This document shows, piece after piece, positions 53,486 through 64,000 of a stretch of 64,000 bases of DNA (position 1 is the first letter of the stretch; every line of letters begins with the position of its first letter). The DNA is from Henriciella marina DSM 19595 (lineage in GTDB: Bacteria; Pseudomonadota; Alphaproteobacteria; Caulobacterales; Hyphomonadaceae), in contig NZ_AQXT01000002.1 of the NCBI RefSeq assembly GCF_000376805.1, positions 310,001-374,000 on the forward strand. Direction: 5' to 3'. Under the pieces are notes generated by a model. The model made no database searches. It had not been told where the DNA came from and was given only the letters and a program-made list of their open reading frames with translations. Position numbers and translations under genes: made by a program.

Positions 53486-53513
53486 TTGACGCGGGGAATT
53501 GCACGTCTATAAC
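53486..53513 (+). promoter_or_regulatory. Probable promoter of the alpha operon
   Basis: TTGACG (53486-53491), 16-base spacer, TATAAC (53508-53513), 96 bases before the rpsM ATG. This is the best sigma70-type promoter I see in the window. It would give rpsM-rpsK-rpoA-rplQ independent transcription from the long spc unit. Confidence 0.65.
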
Positions 53514-53608
53514 GACGCACTTCGTTAAGAGGTCGGGTTCGCGCGCGCGGAGCGTTGGTTTCGTTTCGCGCCGGATCCGCTGTCGGCAGTTTTAGGAGAT
53601 GAGGCCCC

Positions 53609-53977
53609 ATGGCCCGTATAGCAGGCGTAAATATTCCGACGAACAAGCGTGTCGAGATCGCGCTTCGTTACATTCACGGCATTGGCCCGGCCAAGGCGCG
53701 CGAGATCACCGACAAGATCGGTATTGAGCATCATCGCCGCGTTGCTGATCTGACAGATGCCGAAGTTATCCAGATTCGTGAGGCCGTTGATTCCGATCAT
53801 ATGGTCGAGGGCGACCTTCGCCGCGAAGTCTCCATGAATATCAAGCGTCTGATGGACCTTGGCTGCTACCGTGGCCTTCGCCACCGCAAGCGCCTTCCGG
53901 TTCGCGGTCAGCGTACCCATACAAATGCACGCACCCGCAAGGGTCCGGCGAAACCAATCGCCGGCAAGAAGAAGTAG
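53609..53977 (+). CDS. rpsM: 30S ribosomal protein S13
   Basis: Head protein (122 residues) contacting P-site t[41 protein letters not shown] in part, and the basic tail [31 protein letters not shown] precedes the ATG. First gene of the alpha operon; rpsK follows after 12 bases. Confidence 0.98.
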   Translation: MARIAGVNIPTNKRVEIALRYIHGIGPAKAREITDKIGIEHHRRVADLTDAEVIQIREAVDSDHMVEGDLRREVSMNIKRLMDLGCYRGLRHRKRLPVRGQRTHTNARTRKGPAKPIAGKKK

Positions 53978-53989
53978 GACAGGACCGAT

Positions 53990-54379
53990 ATGGCTCGTGA
54001 TACGACCCGCGTTCGCCGCCGCGCCCGCAAGAACATTTCTTCGGGTGTCGCGCATGTGAATTCGAGCTTCAACAACACCATGATCACCATCACCGATGCG
54101 CAGGGAAATGCAATTTCCTGGTCGTCGGCTGGGACCATGGGGTTCAAGGGCTCACGCAAATCGACGCCTTATGCTGCCCAGGTGGCCGCAGAAGACGCTG
54201 CGAAGAAAGCTCAGGAGCACGGGCTCCAGACCATCGAGGTCAATGTCCGTGGGCCAGGTTCAGGCCGCGAGAGCGCGCTGCGCGCCCTTCAGACCGCCGG
54301 CCTGACCATCACGTCGATCCGCGATACGACCCCAATTCCGCACAATGGCTGCCGCCCACCGAAACGCCGCCGCGTCTAG
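53990..54379 (+). CDS. rpsK: 30S ribosomal protein S11
   Basis: Platform protein (129 residues). [40 protein letters not shown] and [16 protein letters not shown] are standard. The asparagine-glycine in HNGC is a known isoaspartate site in E. coli. 41 bases to rpoA. Confidence 0.98.
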   Translation: MARDTTRVRRRARKNISSGVAHVNSSFNNTMITITDAQGNAISWSSAGTMGFKGSRKSTPYAAQVAAEDAAKKAQEHGLQTIEVNVRGPGSGRESALRALQTAGLTITSIRDTTPIPHNGCRPPKRRRV

Positions 54380-54420
54380 GTAAGAGCGCCCGTCCTGTAG
54401 CAAGACCAAGGAGGCCATGA

Positions 54421-55461
54421 ATGGCCGATACTGCGACCAGTGTGAATGACCGTAACTGGAAAGAACTGATCCGTCCGAACCGCCCGACGGTTGAGACAGG
54501 CCGCGACCCGCGCCGCCATGCGAAACTCGTCATCGAGCCGCTGGAGCGCGGTTTTGGCACGACGCTCGGCAACGCGCTTCGCCGCGTCCTTCTTTCTTCG
54601 CTTCAGGGCGCCGCCATTTCTGGCGTCCAGATCGACGGCGTTGTTCATGAGTTCTCGTCGATCCCGGGCGTGCGCGAAGACGTCACCACGATCGTCCTGA
54701 ATCTCAAGCAGATCGCCATCGACATGGTTTCGGATACGCCGAAGCGCATGATTCTGAAGGCCGATGGCAAGGGCGAAGTCAAAGCCGGCCAGATCGAGAC
54801 CTCGGGTGATGTAAAGATCCTCAATCCGGATCTCGTTATCTGTACGCTTGATGATGGCGCTTCGGTTCGCATGGAATTCACGGTTGCGACCGGCAAGGGC
54901 TATGTGCCTGCCGATCAGAGCCGTCCGGAAGATGCGCCGATCGGCTTCATTCCGGTTGATGCGATCTATTCGCCGGTTCGCCGCGTTGGTTACAGCGTCG
55001 AAGACACGCGTGAAGGCACCGTGCTCGACTATGACAAGCTGACCCTCTCGGTCGAGACTGATGGCGCGATCACGCCGGAAGACGCAGTGGCCTATGCCGC
55101 CCGCATCCTCCAGGACCAGCTCCAGCTCTTCATCACCTTCGATGAGCCTGAAACAGAGAGCGCGTCGTCGAGTGAAGAAACCGATCTTGGCTTCAATCCT
55201 GTCCTTCTCAAGAAGGTCGACGAGCTTGAGCTTTCGGTGCGTTCGGCAAACTGCCTGAAGAACGACAACATTGTTTATATCGGCGACCTCATCCAGAAGT
55301 CGGAAGCCGAGATGCTTCGCACGCCGAACTTCGGCCGCAAGTCGCTCAACGAGATCAAGGAAGTCCTCGCTGGTATGGGTCTGCACCTCGGCATGGAAGT
55401 GCCGGACTGGCCGCCAGAAGATATCGAGGCACTTGCCAAGAAATACGACGATCACCTCTAA
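54421..55461 (+). CDS. rpoA: DNA-directed RNA polymerase subunit alpha
   Basis: Alpha subunit (346 residues) dimerises to nucleate RNA polymerase. N-terminal domain: [24 protein letters not shown] stretch (here [20 protein letters not shown]). C-terminal domain: [19 protein letters not shown], then [19 protein letters not shown], which binds UP elements and activators. AAGGAGG precedes the ATG. rplQ follows after 36 bases. Confidence 0.99.
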   Translation: MADTATSVNDRNWKELIRPNRPTVETGRDPRRHAKLVIEPLERGFGTTLGNALRRVLLSSLQGAAISGVQIDGVVHEFSSIPGVREDVTTIVLNLKQIAIDMVSDTPKRMILKADGKGEVKAGQIETSGDVKILNPDLVICTLDDGASVRMEFTVATGKGYVPADQSRPEDAPIGFIPVDAIYSPVRRVGYSVEDTREGTVLDYDKLTLSVETDGAITPEDAVAYAARILQDQLQLFITFDEPETESASSSEETDLGFNPVLLKKVDELELSVRSANCLKNDNIVYIGDLIQKSEAEMLRTPNFGRKSLNEIKEVLAGMGLHLGMEVPDWPPEDIEALAKKYDDHL

Positions 55462-55497
55462 ACGTCCGCCCGGGAGGGCGCGCAGGAGACCACTTAA

Positions 55498-55926
55498 ATG
55501 GCCCACGGAATTGCACATCGCAAGCTGAACCGCACTAGCGCACATCGTAAGGCGATGTTCGCGAACATGGCGTCTTCGCTGATCCAGCATGAGCAAATTG
55601 TGACAACGCTCCCCAAGGCGAAGGAGCTGAAGCCGATCATGGACAAGCTCGTTACGCTTGCCAAGAAAGGCGATCTTTCTGCGCGTCGCCAGGCAATTGC
55701 CCAGATCCGCAACAAGGATGCCGTCCACAAGCTCTTCGAAGTTTTCGGTGAGCGCTACAAAGACCGCAATGGCGGTTATTGCCGCGTGCTGAAAGCCGGC
55801 TTCCGCCATGGTGACAATGCACCGGTTGCCGTCATTGAACTGGTCGACCGCGATGAAGCGGCCAAGGGCGCAGAAGACCGCGCACGCCATGAGGCAGAAC
55901 TCGCCGAGATGGACGAGTTCGAATAG
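55498..55926 (+). CDS. rplQ: 50S ribosomal protein L17
   Basis: L17 (142 residues). [40 protein letters not shown] and [20 protein letters not shown] are typical. The C-terminal part is acidic and helical ([15 protein letters not shown]). A strong terminator follows 24 bases later and closes the whole block. Confidence 0.98.
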   Translation: MAHGIAHRKLNRTSAHRKAMFANMASSLIQHEQIVTTLPKAKELKPIMDKLVTLAKKGDLSARRQAIAQIRNKDAVHKLFEVFGERYKDRNGGYCRVLKAGFRHGDNAPVAVIELVDRDEAAKGAEDRARHEAELAEMDEFE

Positions 55927-55950
55927 GGCCTTTTGCCCCGACCCATTTCA

Positions 55951-55985
55951 AAGCCCCGCAGGTCAGACCTGCGGGGCTTTTTTGT
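55951..55985 (+). terminator. Terminator of the alpha operon
   Basis: AAGCCCCGCAGGT pairs with ACCTGCGGGGCTT over a CAG loop, followed by a T-rich tail (TTTTTTG). It also separates rplQ from the convergent acyl-CoA dehydrogenase gene. Confidence 0.95.
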
Positions 55986-56014
55986 TTGTTTGCCAGAGAT
56001 CTGGCGTTCTGTTG

Positions 56015-57223
56015 CTAAAGACCGAGCTGCGCCTTCGACAGGATGTTGCGCTGGATCTCATTGGAGCCGGCATAGATTGAGCCGGCTCGGTCATTGAGAT
56101 ACTTGGCCGATACGGTGACGAGGCTTTCGGGGCCGACCAGGCCCTGATTTGACGGCGCGTGGGTGACAACAGGCCCGCCGGTTTCAGTGTGTTCAGGCTG
56201 AAACGGTTCTGAGTACACGCCGGCAAGATCGAGCCCAATCTCGGTGAGGCGTTGGCTAAGCTCGGTGCCGCGTATTTTCATCATGGAGGCTTTGAGGCCC
56301 GGTGTGCCGCCGTTGGAGAGCTCCGACATCATCATGAGCTCGGCTGCCTCAAGGGTTGAGGCGTCGATCTCCGCCTGCGTCAGAGAGGCATCAAGTTCAG
56401 GCGTCAAGCTGCCAAGCGCGTGCGCTGCGCGTCTGAGGCCCCCAATGCGCTGTAGCAGCCGGGGTCCATAGGACGACCCGCCGCGCTCAAACTCGAGCAG
56501 GTATTTGGCGACCGTCCAGCCTTTGTCGATCTCTCCGATGACGTTGGCTTTCGGCACGCGGACATTGTCAAAGAAGACCGCGTTCTGGATGTGCTCACCA
56601 GACAGCATGATGATCGGGTCGACCGTCACACCCGGCGCCTGCATATCGATAAGGACGAACGTGATGCCTGTCTGCGGTTTGCCGCTGGCATTCGTGCGGA
56701 TGAGGCAGAACATCATGTTCGCTTCATGGGCATGCGTCGTCCATATTTTCGAACCGCTACAGAGGAAGGCGTCGCCGTCGTCTTCGGCCGTCATGGTCAG
56801 CGCGGCGAGGTCGGACCCCGCGTGCGGCTCTGAATAGCCTTGGCACCAGAAATCTTCTCCGGAGAGGATGCGTGGCAGGTAATAGTCCTTCTGTTCCTTC
56901 GACCCATGGCCGATCAGGGCAGGACCGCACATGCCGATGCCCATGGGCGAAAGGGGCGGGGCGCCCGCGCGGGCCATCTCCACGTCGAAGATGTAGCGCT
57001 GCGCGACGCTCCAGTCGCACCCGCCATACTCGACCGGCCAGGACGGCGCCGCCCAGCCCTGCGCCTTCAGGATGGCCTGCCATTCGAGGGCGGTCTCCTT
57101 GTCGGCATAGACGCTCGTCATGCGCGATGCGTATCGTTTCAGCTCCGGGGTAAGTTTGTCACTGAGAAAGTCGCGGACGTCCCGGCGAAATTGCTCTTCT
57201 TCAGAACTGAAAGTCAGCTGCAT
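56015..57223 (-). CDS. Acyl-CoA dehydrogenase family protein
   Basis: FAD flavoprotein (402 residues) of the acyl-CoA dehydrogenase superfamily. The N-terminal helical domain begins MQLTFSSEEEQFRRDVRDFL. GYSEPHAGSDLAAL and GSKIWTTHAHEA are the FAD/substrate motifs, and GSNEIQRNILSKAQLGL is the C-terminal signature. The overall pattern resembles large subunits of PimC/IpdE1-type dehydrogenases, which act on dicarboxylic or steroid-ring CoA esters and often pair with a second subunit; no second subunit is adjacent. Substrate is unknown. Confidence 0.9.
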   Translation of the reverse strand: MQLTFSSEEEQFRRDVRDFLSDKLTPELKRYASRMTSVYADKETALEWQAILKAQGWAAPSWPVEYGGCDWSVAQRYIFDVEMARAGAPPLSPMGIGMCGPALIGHGSKEQKDYYLPRILSGEDFWCQGYSEPHAGSDLAALTMTAEDDGDAFLCSGSKIWTTHAHEANMMFCLIRTNASGKPQTGITFVLIDMQAPGVTVDPIIMLSGEHIQNAVFFDNVRVPKANVIGEIDKGWTVAKYLLEFERGGSSYGPRLLQRIGGLRRAAHALGSLTPELDASLTQAEIDASTLEAAELMMMSELSNGGTPGLKASMMKIRGTELSQRLTEIGLDLAGVYSEPFQPEHTETGGPVVTHAPSNQGLVGPESLVTVSAKYLNDRAGSIYAGSNEIQRNILSKAQLGL

Positions 57224-57292
57224 GGGTCTCTCCGGTCAGGGCTCCCTGCCATGATGGCGGTGCAACAGCAGGCTGCAAGCCGTGACCACGCG

Positions 57293-58021
57293 TCATACGC
57301 CCCAATGAGACTTCAGCAGGCTGGCAAATTCAGGTGCCTTCTCGACGACAGACCAGTGACCGGTATTGGCGTTGCGATAGAGAGGGACGCCTGTCTTTTC
57401 GCAAAAGCGTTCGGCGGTCTCGACCGGGACGAACGGATCGTCATCGCCCCAGAAAACGAGGCCGCGTTCAGGCAGCTTGTTCAGGTCGCGGGTCCACTCA
57501 TCAGCGATGTTTCTCGCCGAGCGATAGAGGCGGAGGATCGACTTGCGCATGCTGGGTGTCCAATGGCGTGTCTCATGCTGGGCAAGGTCGTGTGGCATCC
57601 CGGCCTGTTCCAACCCCTTGGCGAGACTGCTGCGCGAAGTGACGGCCATGGCCAGTTCGCCGAGCAGAGGCGTCTGCCAGATACGCGCCGTCCTATGCCA
57701 CTTGTAATTTCGCTCCGGCAGCGCGTTCGCGACGGCCCAGCTGCGGACCAGATCAGGGCGGAGCGTGGCCGCACGTATCACCAGAAGCGCGCCCCAGTCA
57801 TGACCGACGAGATCGACGGGTTCGCCAGCCTCCTCCATCAGACCGATCAGCCAGTTAACGTAAGCCTCTTTCGAGCCATCAAAGCCTGTTGGGATAGGCC
57901 CGGTAAAACCAGGCAGGGCAGGGACGGTGATGGTGCCGGATATATCTTGTCCAAGCGCTGCTATCAGAGGCTGCCACATCTGGGGCGTGTCTGGCACGCC
58001 GTGGACCATAATCGTCTTCAT
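57293..58021 (-). CDS. Alpha/beta hydrolase with Asp nucleophile (haloalkane dehalogenase/epoxide hydrolase type)
   Basis: This 242-residue hydrolase has the oxyanion HGVPDTPQMW, nucleophile elbow VGHDWGA with D75, acid D194 or D195 in FWGDDDPFVP and H222 in NTGHWS. An aspartate in the elbow, and not serine, is the mark of haloalkane dehalogenases and epoxide hydrolases. Halide-binding residues cannot be assigned reliably. ATG 58021 has a G-rich site upstream; an in-frame start at 58045 is possible. Probably cotranscribed with the acyl-CoA dehydrogenase (69-base gap). Confidence 0.82.
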   Translation of the reverse strand: MKTIMVHGVPDTPQMWQPLIAALGQDISGTITVPALPGFTGPIPTGFDGSKEAYVNWLIGLMEEAGEPVDLVGHDWGALLVIRAATLRPDLVRSWAVANALPERNYKWHRTARIWQTPLLGELAMAVTSRSSLAKGLEQAGMPHDLAQHETRHWTPSMRKSILRLYRSARNIADEWTRDLNKLPERGLVFWGDDDPFVPVETAERFCEKTGVPLYRNANTGHWSVVEKAPEFASLLKSHWGV

Positions 58022-58217
58022 CGCTACGTTCCCCCCGTCGATCATCGCACTTTCCCATGATCGTTAGTCTGTATTGCCAGCGCTCACAATAAGGGCTCCC
58101 CTGACTGCTTTCTAAGCAACGGCCGATTTCGCTTCGGTATTGGCTGAGTTTTATTGACGAATTTTAATCTACCGTACGAGCGTCTCTTCATCTCGTGAGT
58201 GTGAGGAGAGAGAGAGT

Positions 58218-61200
58218 ATGAGTTTTGTTCGCAAAAGAACGAATGAGAGCCTTCAGCGCGTCCTGCTGTCTGGGGTGGCGGCAACAACCGTTCTGGCGTT
58301 TGCCGGACCTGCCGCAATGGCGCAGGACGATGTTGAGACCATTCCTGAAGTTGAGGAAGAGGCGTCCGTTCAGCAAACGATCACGGTAACGGGCTCGCGC
58401 ATCCCGTCCGACCCCAACCTGATTTCATCGGTGCCCGTTCAGTCAGTCGACGAAAATGCAATCAAGCTTTCGGGTGAGTTTAACCTTGCGGATGTCGTGA
58501 ATGACATTCCGGCACTCGTATCGTCGACCACAGCAGAACAGTCTGATACCGGCGCGAACGCGCTCAATCTTCGGGGGCTGGGTGCCGAACGGACCCTGAC
58601 GCTCGTCAACGGTCGCCGCCACGTCGCTGGCTTCCGCGGAACGCAAGCTGTCGATATCGGCACGATCCCGCGCTCTCTTGTTGAGCGCGTCGAGGTGACG
58701 ACGGGTGGTGCGTCTGCGGTTTATGGTGCCGACGCTGTGACCGGTGTCGTGAACTTCGTCCTAAAGGACGATTTTGAGGGTCTTCAACTCGACCTCAGAG
58801 GGGGTGTCTCCGGGGAGGGCGATGCTGAGAACTTCTCCTTTGACCTTCTTGCGGGCCAAAATTTCGACAATGACAAAGGCAATGTCGTTTTCGCGCTGAG
58901 TTATGAAGACGATTCGGCCATCACCTATGGCGACCGCGACTGGTCACGCGACAACGGCATTGCCAGCGTTGAGCCACGTGCCAACCCGGCTGCTCTGACG
59001 GACCCGAACGCGCCGCCCCGCGCCGTCATCAATGATCCTCGTTTCTGGCTGACCTCGCAGGAAGGCTCGATCGCGCCGACTTTCGGTGGGCGGAACGTTA
59101 ATTATGTCGATATCAACGGCAATGGCACGCCGGACTGTCAGGAATCAGCGGGCGGACGCGCAGCTTTTCTTGCAGGTTGCTGGCTGACCAATCCTGATGG
59201 CTCTATCCGCGTCAATCAGGACGGCATTGTTCTGAATGGTCTGTGGGGGATTGGCGGAGATGGCGGTGCCATCAGTTTTAACCGTGACACGCTTTACCCA
59301 GAAACTGACAAGGCGGTTGTCAATCTCAATGCGAATTATGACCTTGATCCGAGCTTTTCTGTCTTCTTCGAAGCGAAATGGGTCAATGCAGAATCAACGA
59401 CATTTGCTGAGCAGGACACATTCTACGATACGCTGTTCATTGCAGCAGATAACCCGTTTATCCCCGCTCAGCTTAACCCTGTCGTCGCCCAGACGGGCGG
59501 TCTGCTGTTAACGCAGGATCCCCTCGATTTCAGTGACGACAATCCGTTCACCTATGAGCGTGAAACGCTTCGTTTCGTCGCCGGGTTCGAATGGGAGCCC
59601 GCTGAAGGTCATATCGTTGAGGGGTCCATAAATCGCGGCCAGTTTACGCGGCGCGATGAGTATACCGGGCTTTACCTTGATCGTGTCTTCGCTGCGATTG
59701 ACACGGTGCAGGATGCTAACGGTAACGTCGTCTGCCGCTCGGACCTGAACCCGAATGCCGCCTACGAGATCGATTATTTCACGGCTGGCAACGGTTATGC
59801 TGACGGCGGATTTTCCTCCGACCGTTACTACTCCTTCACGCCGGGCGATGGGTCTTGTGCCCCGCTCAATCCTTTCGGGACATATTCGACCAGTCAGGCG
59901 GCGCGTGATTTTGTGACATCTGACCTGAAAGACGAACTGAAGCTTCAGCAAACGGTCATCTCACTTATCTCGACCGGTCAGTTCGACGTGATGGACTTTG
60001 TGCTTGACGGTCCGATTGGATATGCGGCCGGTCTTGAGTATCGCGACGAGCGAAGCGAAAGCACGCTTGACCCGATTACGCTTGGTATCCTGCCACCCAC
60101 CACCTCCTTCACGCCGGGCGCGCAGGTCAGCCAGATCGACCCGTTTCTGTTTTCGTACACGAGCATCGACAATTCTCAGCAATTCAACACGTCGGGCGGC
60201 TACGACGTTTACGATGCCTTCGCTGAGATTCGCCTTCCGATCCTGCGCGATCGCCCGTTCGCCAAAGAGCTAACCGTTGATGGTGCGGTTCGTCTCGCGA
60301 GTTATTCGACCCTTGGCGAGGCAACGACCTGGAAGGTCGGCGGCTCCTGGGCGCCGATTGACGATATCACGTTCCGCGGCACAATTTCTGAAGCTGTTCG
60401 TGCACCGAACGTGTCTGAACTATTCGATCCAAGACTTCCGATAGAGGTTTCAGCGACAGCCGATCCATGCGATCCGGGCAACGTGAATGCAGGTACGGCG
60501 TCAAGGCTTCCAAACTGTATCGCGGACCTGCAGGCAGCAGGTGTGCCTTTGAACCAGATCGTCGACGGTAGCGGGAACTACATCTATGTGAACCCGCTCA
60601 CAGGGCGCTTCTCCGGTGTGTCCGGCGGCAATCCAGATCTCGATGTGGAAACCGCAGAAACCTATACGATCGGGGCGGTCTTTGCGCCTCGATTCATCGA
60701 AGGATTCACGCTCACCGTCGATTACTGGGATGTGTCCATTGAGGATGCGATCTCTGCAGTCGCAGCGGGCGATATTCTGGATGGCTGTCTCGACTCGGCA
60801 AACTATCCGTCGCTCGAATTCTGTGGCCTCTATACCCGGCGTGCCGATGGCGGTCTGAACGGTCTTGAAACCGGCCAGATCAACTTTGCGCAAGTAGAGG
60901 CAAGCGGCGTAGACTTCTCGGCCAGCTACAGCTTTGACTATGGCGAAAACACGTTTGGGGCGACCTTGGTCGGGTCCTACCAGGAGAAACTCGACCGGTT
61001 CTTCAATCCAGCTGACCCGGAGGATGTAAATCCGGAAATCGAAGAGCTTTTCTTCCCTGAGCTCTCCGGCAACCTGAACCTGAGCTGGGCGCGGGGTCCT
61101 CTTAACGTCGGCTTCCAGACCCAGTATATCAGCCGGCAGGCAGTGGACGAGGTTGAGGATATCCTTGGTCTCAATGGGAATCAGGCGCTTTACGGCAATG

Positions 61201-61382
61201 CGGGTTTCTTTGACGAAGCCTACATCTTCGATGCGAACGCCTCGTATGAGTTCAACGATCAGTTCACCGTCTATGGCGGCGTGAACAATATCGCTGGCAA
61301 GGACCCATACTCGACCCAGACGGCCTGGCCGGTTGGTCCTCGGGGACGGTTCTTCTTCCTTGGCCTGACCTATACCCGCTAG
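58218..61382 (+). CDS. TonB-dependent outer-membrane receptor
   Basis: Outer-membrane beta-barrel transporter (1054 residues) powered by TonB-ExbBD. Signal peptide ends near AAMAQDD. A TonB-box-like QTITVTGSRIP follows (about 52-63). The plug has VNDIPALVSSTTAEQSD, LRGLGAERTLTLVNGRRHV and GGASAVYGADAVTGVVN. The barrel ends in FFFLGLTYTR. There is no N-terminal signalling (STN) domain. Long extracellular loops with cysteine pairs suggest a large substrate such as a glycan or peptide; this is inferred. GAGGAGAG precedes the ATG. Confidence 0.95.
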   Translation: MSFVRKRTNESLQRVLLSGVAATTVLAFAGPAAMAQDDVETIPEVEEEASVQQTITVTGSRIPSDPNLISSVPVQSVDENAIKLSGEFNLADVVNDIPALVSSTTAEQSDTGANALNLRGLGAERTLTLVNGRRHVAGFRGTQAVDIGTIPRSLVERVEVTTGGASAVYGADAVTGVVNFVLKDDFEGLQLDLRGGVSGEGDAENFSFDLLAGQNFDNDKGNVVFALSYEDDSAITYGDRDWSRDNGIASVEPRANPAALTDPNAPPRAVINDPRFWLTSQEGSIAPTFGGRNVNYVDINGNGTPDCQESAGGRAAFLAGCWLTNPDGSIRVNQDGIVLNGLWGIGGDGGAISFNRDTLYPETDKAVVNLNANYDLDPSFSVFFEAKWVNAESTTFAEQDTFYDTLFIAADNPFIPAQLNPVVAQTGGLLLTQDPLDFSDDNPFTYERETLRFVAGFEWEPAEGHIVEGSINRGQFTRRDEYTGLYLDRVFAAIDTVQDANGNVVCRSDLNPNAAYEIDYFTAGNGYADGGFSSDRYYSFTPGDGSCAPLNPFGTYSTSQAARDFVTSDLKDELKLQQTVISLISTGQFDVMDFVLDGPIGYAAGLEYRDERSESTLDPITLGILPPTTSFTPGAQVSQIDPFLFSYTSIDNSQQFNTSGGYDVYDAFAEIRLPILRDRPFAKELTVDGAVRLASYSTLGEATTWKVGGSWAPIDDITFRGTISEAVRAPNVSELFDPRLPIEVSATADPCDPGNVNAGTASRLPNCIADLQAAGVPLNQIVDGSGNYIYVNPLTGRFSGVSGGNPDLDVETAETYTIGAVFAPRFIEGFTLTVDYWDVSIEDAISAVAAGDILDGCLDSANYPSLEFCGLYTRRADGGLNGLETGQINFAQVEASGVDFSASYSFDYGENTFGATLVGSYQEKLDRFFNPADPEDVNPEIEELFFPELSGNLNLSWARGPLNVGFQTQYISRQAVDEVEDILGLNGNQALYGNAGFFDEAYIFDANASYEFNDQFTVYGGVNNIAGKDPYSTQTAWPVGPRGRFFFLGLTYTR

Positions 61383-61407
61383 GACGAAGCAAGAGAGTAA
61401 AAGTAGG

Positions 61408-61436
61408 ATGCGGAGGCGAAAGCCTCCGCATTTCTG
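61408..61436 (+). terminator. Terminator/hairpin after the TonB receptor
   Basis: ATGCGGAGGC and GCCTCCGCAT form a perfect 10-bp stem over a GAAA tetraloop, followed by TTCTGT. It lies only 16 bases before the sulfotransferase start, so partial readthrough is likely if the two genes are coexpressed. Confidence 0.75.
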
Positions 61437-61451
61437 TCTATAAGGTCCCAC

Positions 61452-64000
<2,549 letters not shown>

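Overview
The window looks like a chromosome segment from a high-GC alphaproteobacterium of the Caulobacterales/Hyphomonadaceae type. I infer this from the hybrid kinase CckA, the flagellin-mRNA regulator FlbT, CtrA-like TTAA-N7-TTAA boxes, a DksA with one zinc-finger cysteine, a TonB-dependent receptor followed by a TPR-sulfotransferase, and the alphaproteobacterial order of the ribosomal-protein genes. Assignments rest on motifs read by eye; no database search was run.

Layout. 1-8.3 kb: end of a UDP-sugar 4-epimerase, a PLP threonine/serine dehydratase, the dapA-smpB pair facing a lytic transglycosylase gene, an RcnB-like protein, arfB, a Cu/Zn superoxide dismutase and tlyA. 8.3-14.8 kb: a MoxR ATPase, flbT with an overlapping unknown gene, marC, an unknown two-TM protein, dksA, a divergent FliM and a TerC-type protein. 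14.9-24.7 kb: an L,D-transpeptidase/MepK-like pair, cckA facing away from it, two RNA-methyltransferase-type genes, a coiled-coil/HHH membrane protein and an M48 lipoprotein. 24.9-36 kb: rplKA, rplJL, rpoBC. 36.3-40.7 kb: rpsL-rpsG-fusA-tufA. 40.7-41.9 kb: an interruption holding cdd and gene-like debris. 41.9-55.9 kb: the S10-spc-alpha block from rpsJ to rplQ, including secY and adk. 56-64 kb: an acyl-CoA dehydrogenase and an alpha/beta hydrolase, a TonB-dependent receptor, a TPR-sulfotransferase and the start of a nitronate monooxygenase.

How the genes work together. About half of the window builds the translation and transcription machinery. Ribosome rescue (smpB, arfB), rRNA modification (tlyA, the RlmI/TrmH-type pair) and stringent control (dksA) lie in the flanking accessory part. 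Cell-wall remodelling (slt, ldt, mepK-like, dapA) and cell-cycle/flagellar control (cckA, flbT, fliM-like, with candidate CtrA boxes) make up the rest.

The most unusual sequence is at about 5.33-5.52 kb on the minus strand. A candidate small transcript with three hairpins and a terminator carries a Shine-Dalgarno sequence that is complementary over 17 nt to the usual alphaproteobacterial 16S rRNA 3' tail, followed by a 26-codon ORF. No tRNA, rRNA, CRISPR array or insertion sequence was found.
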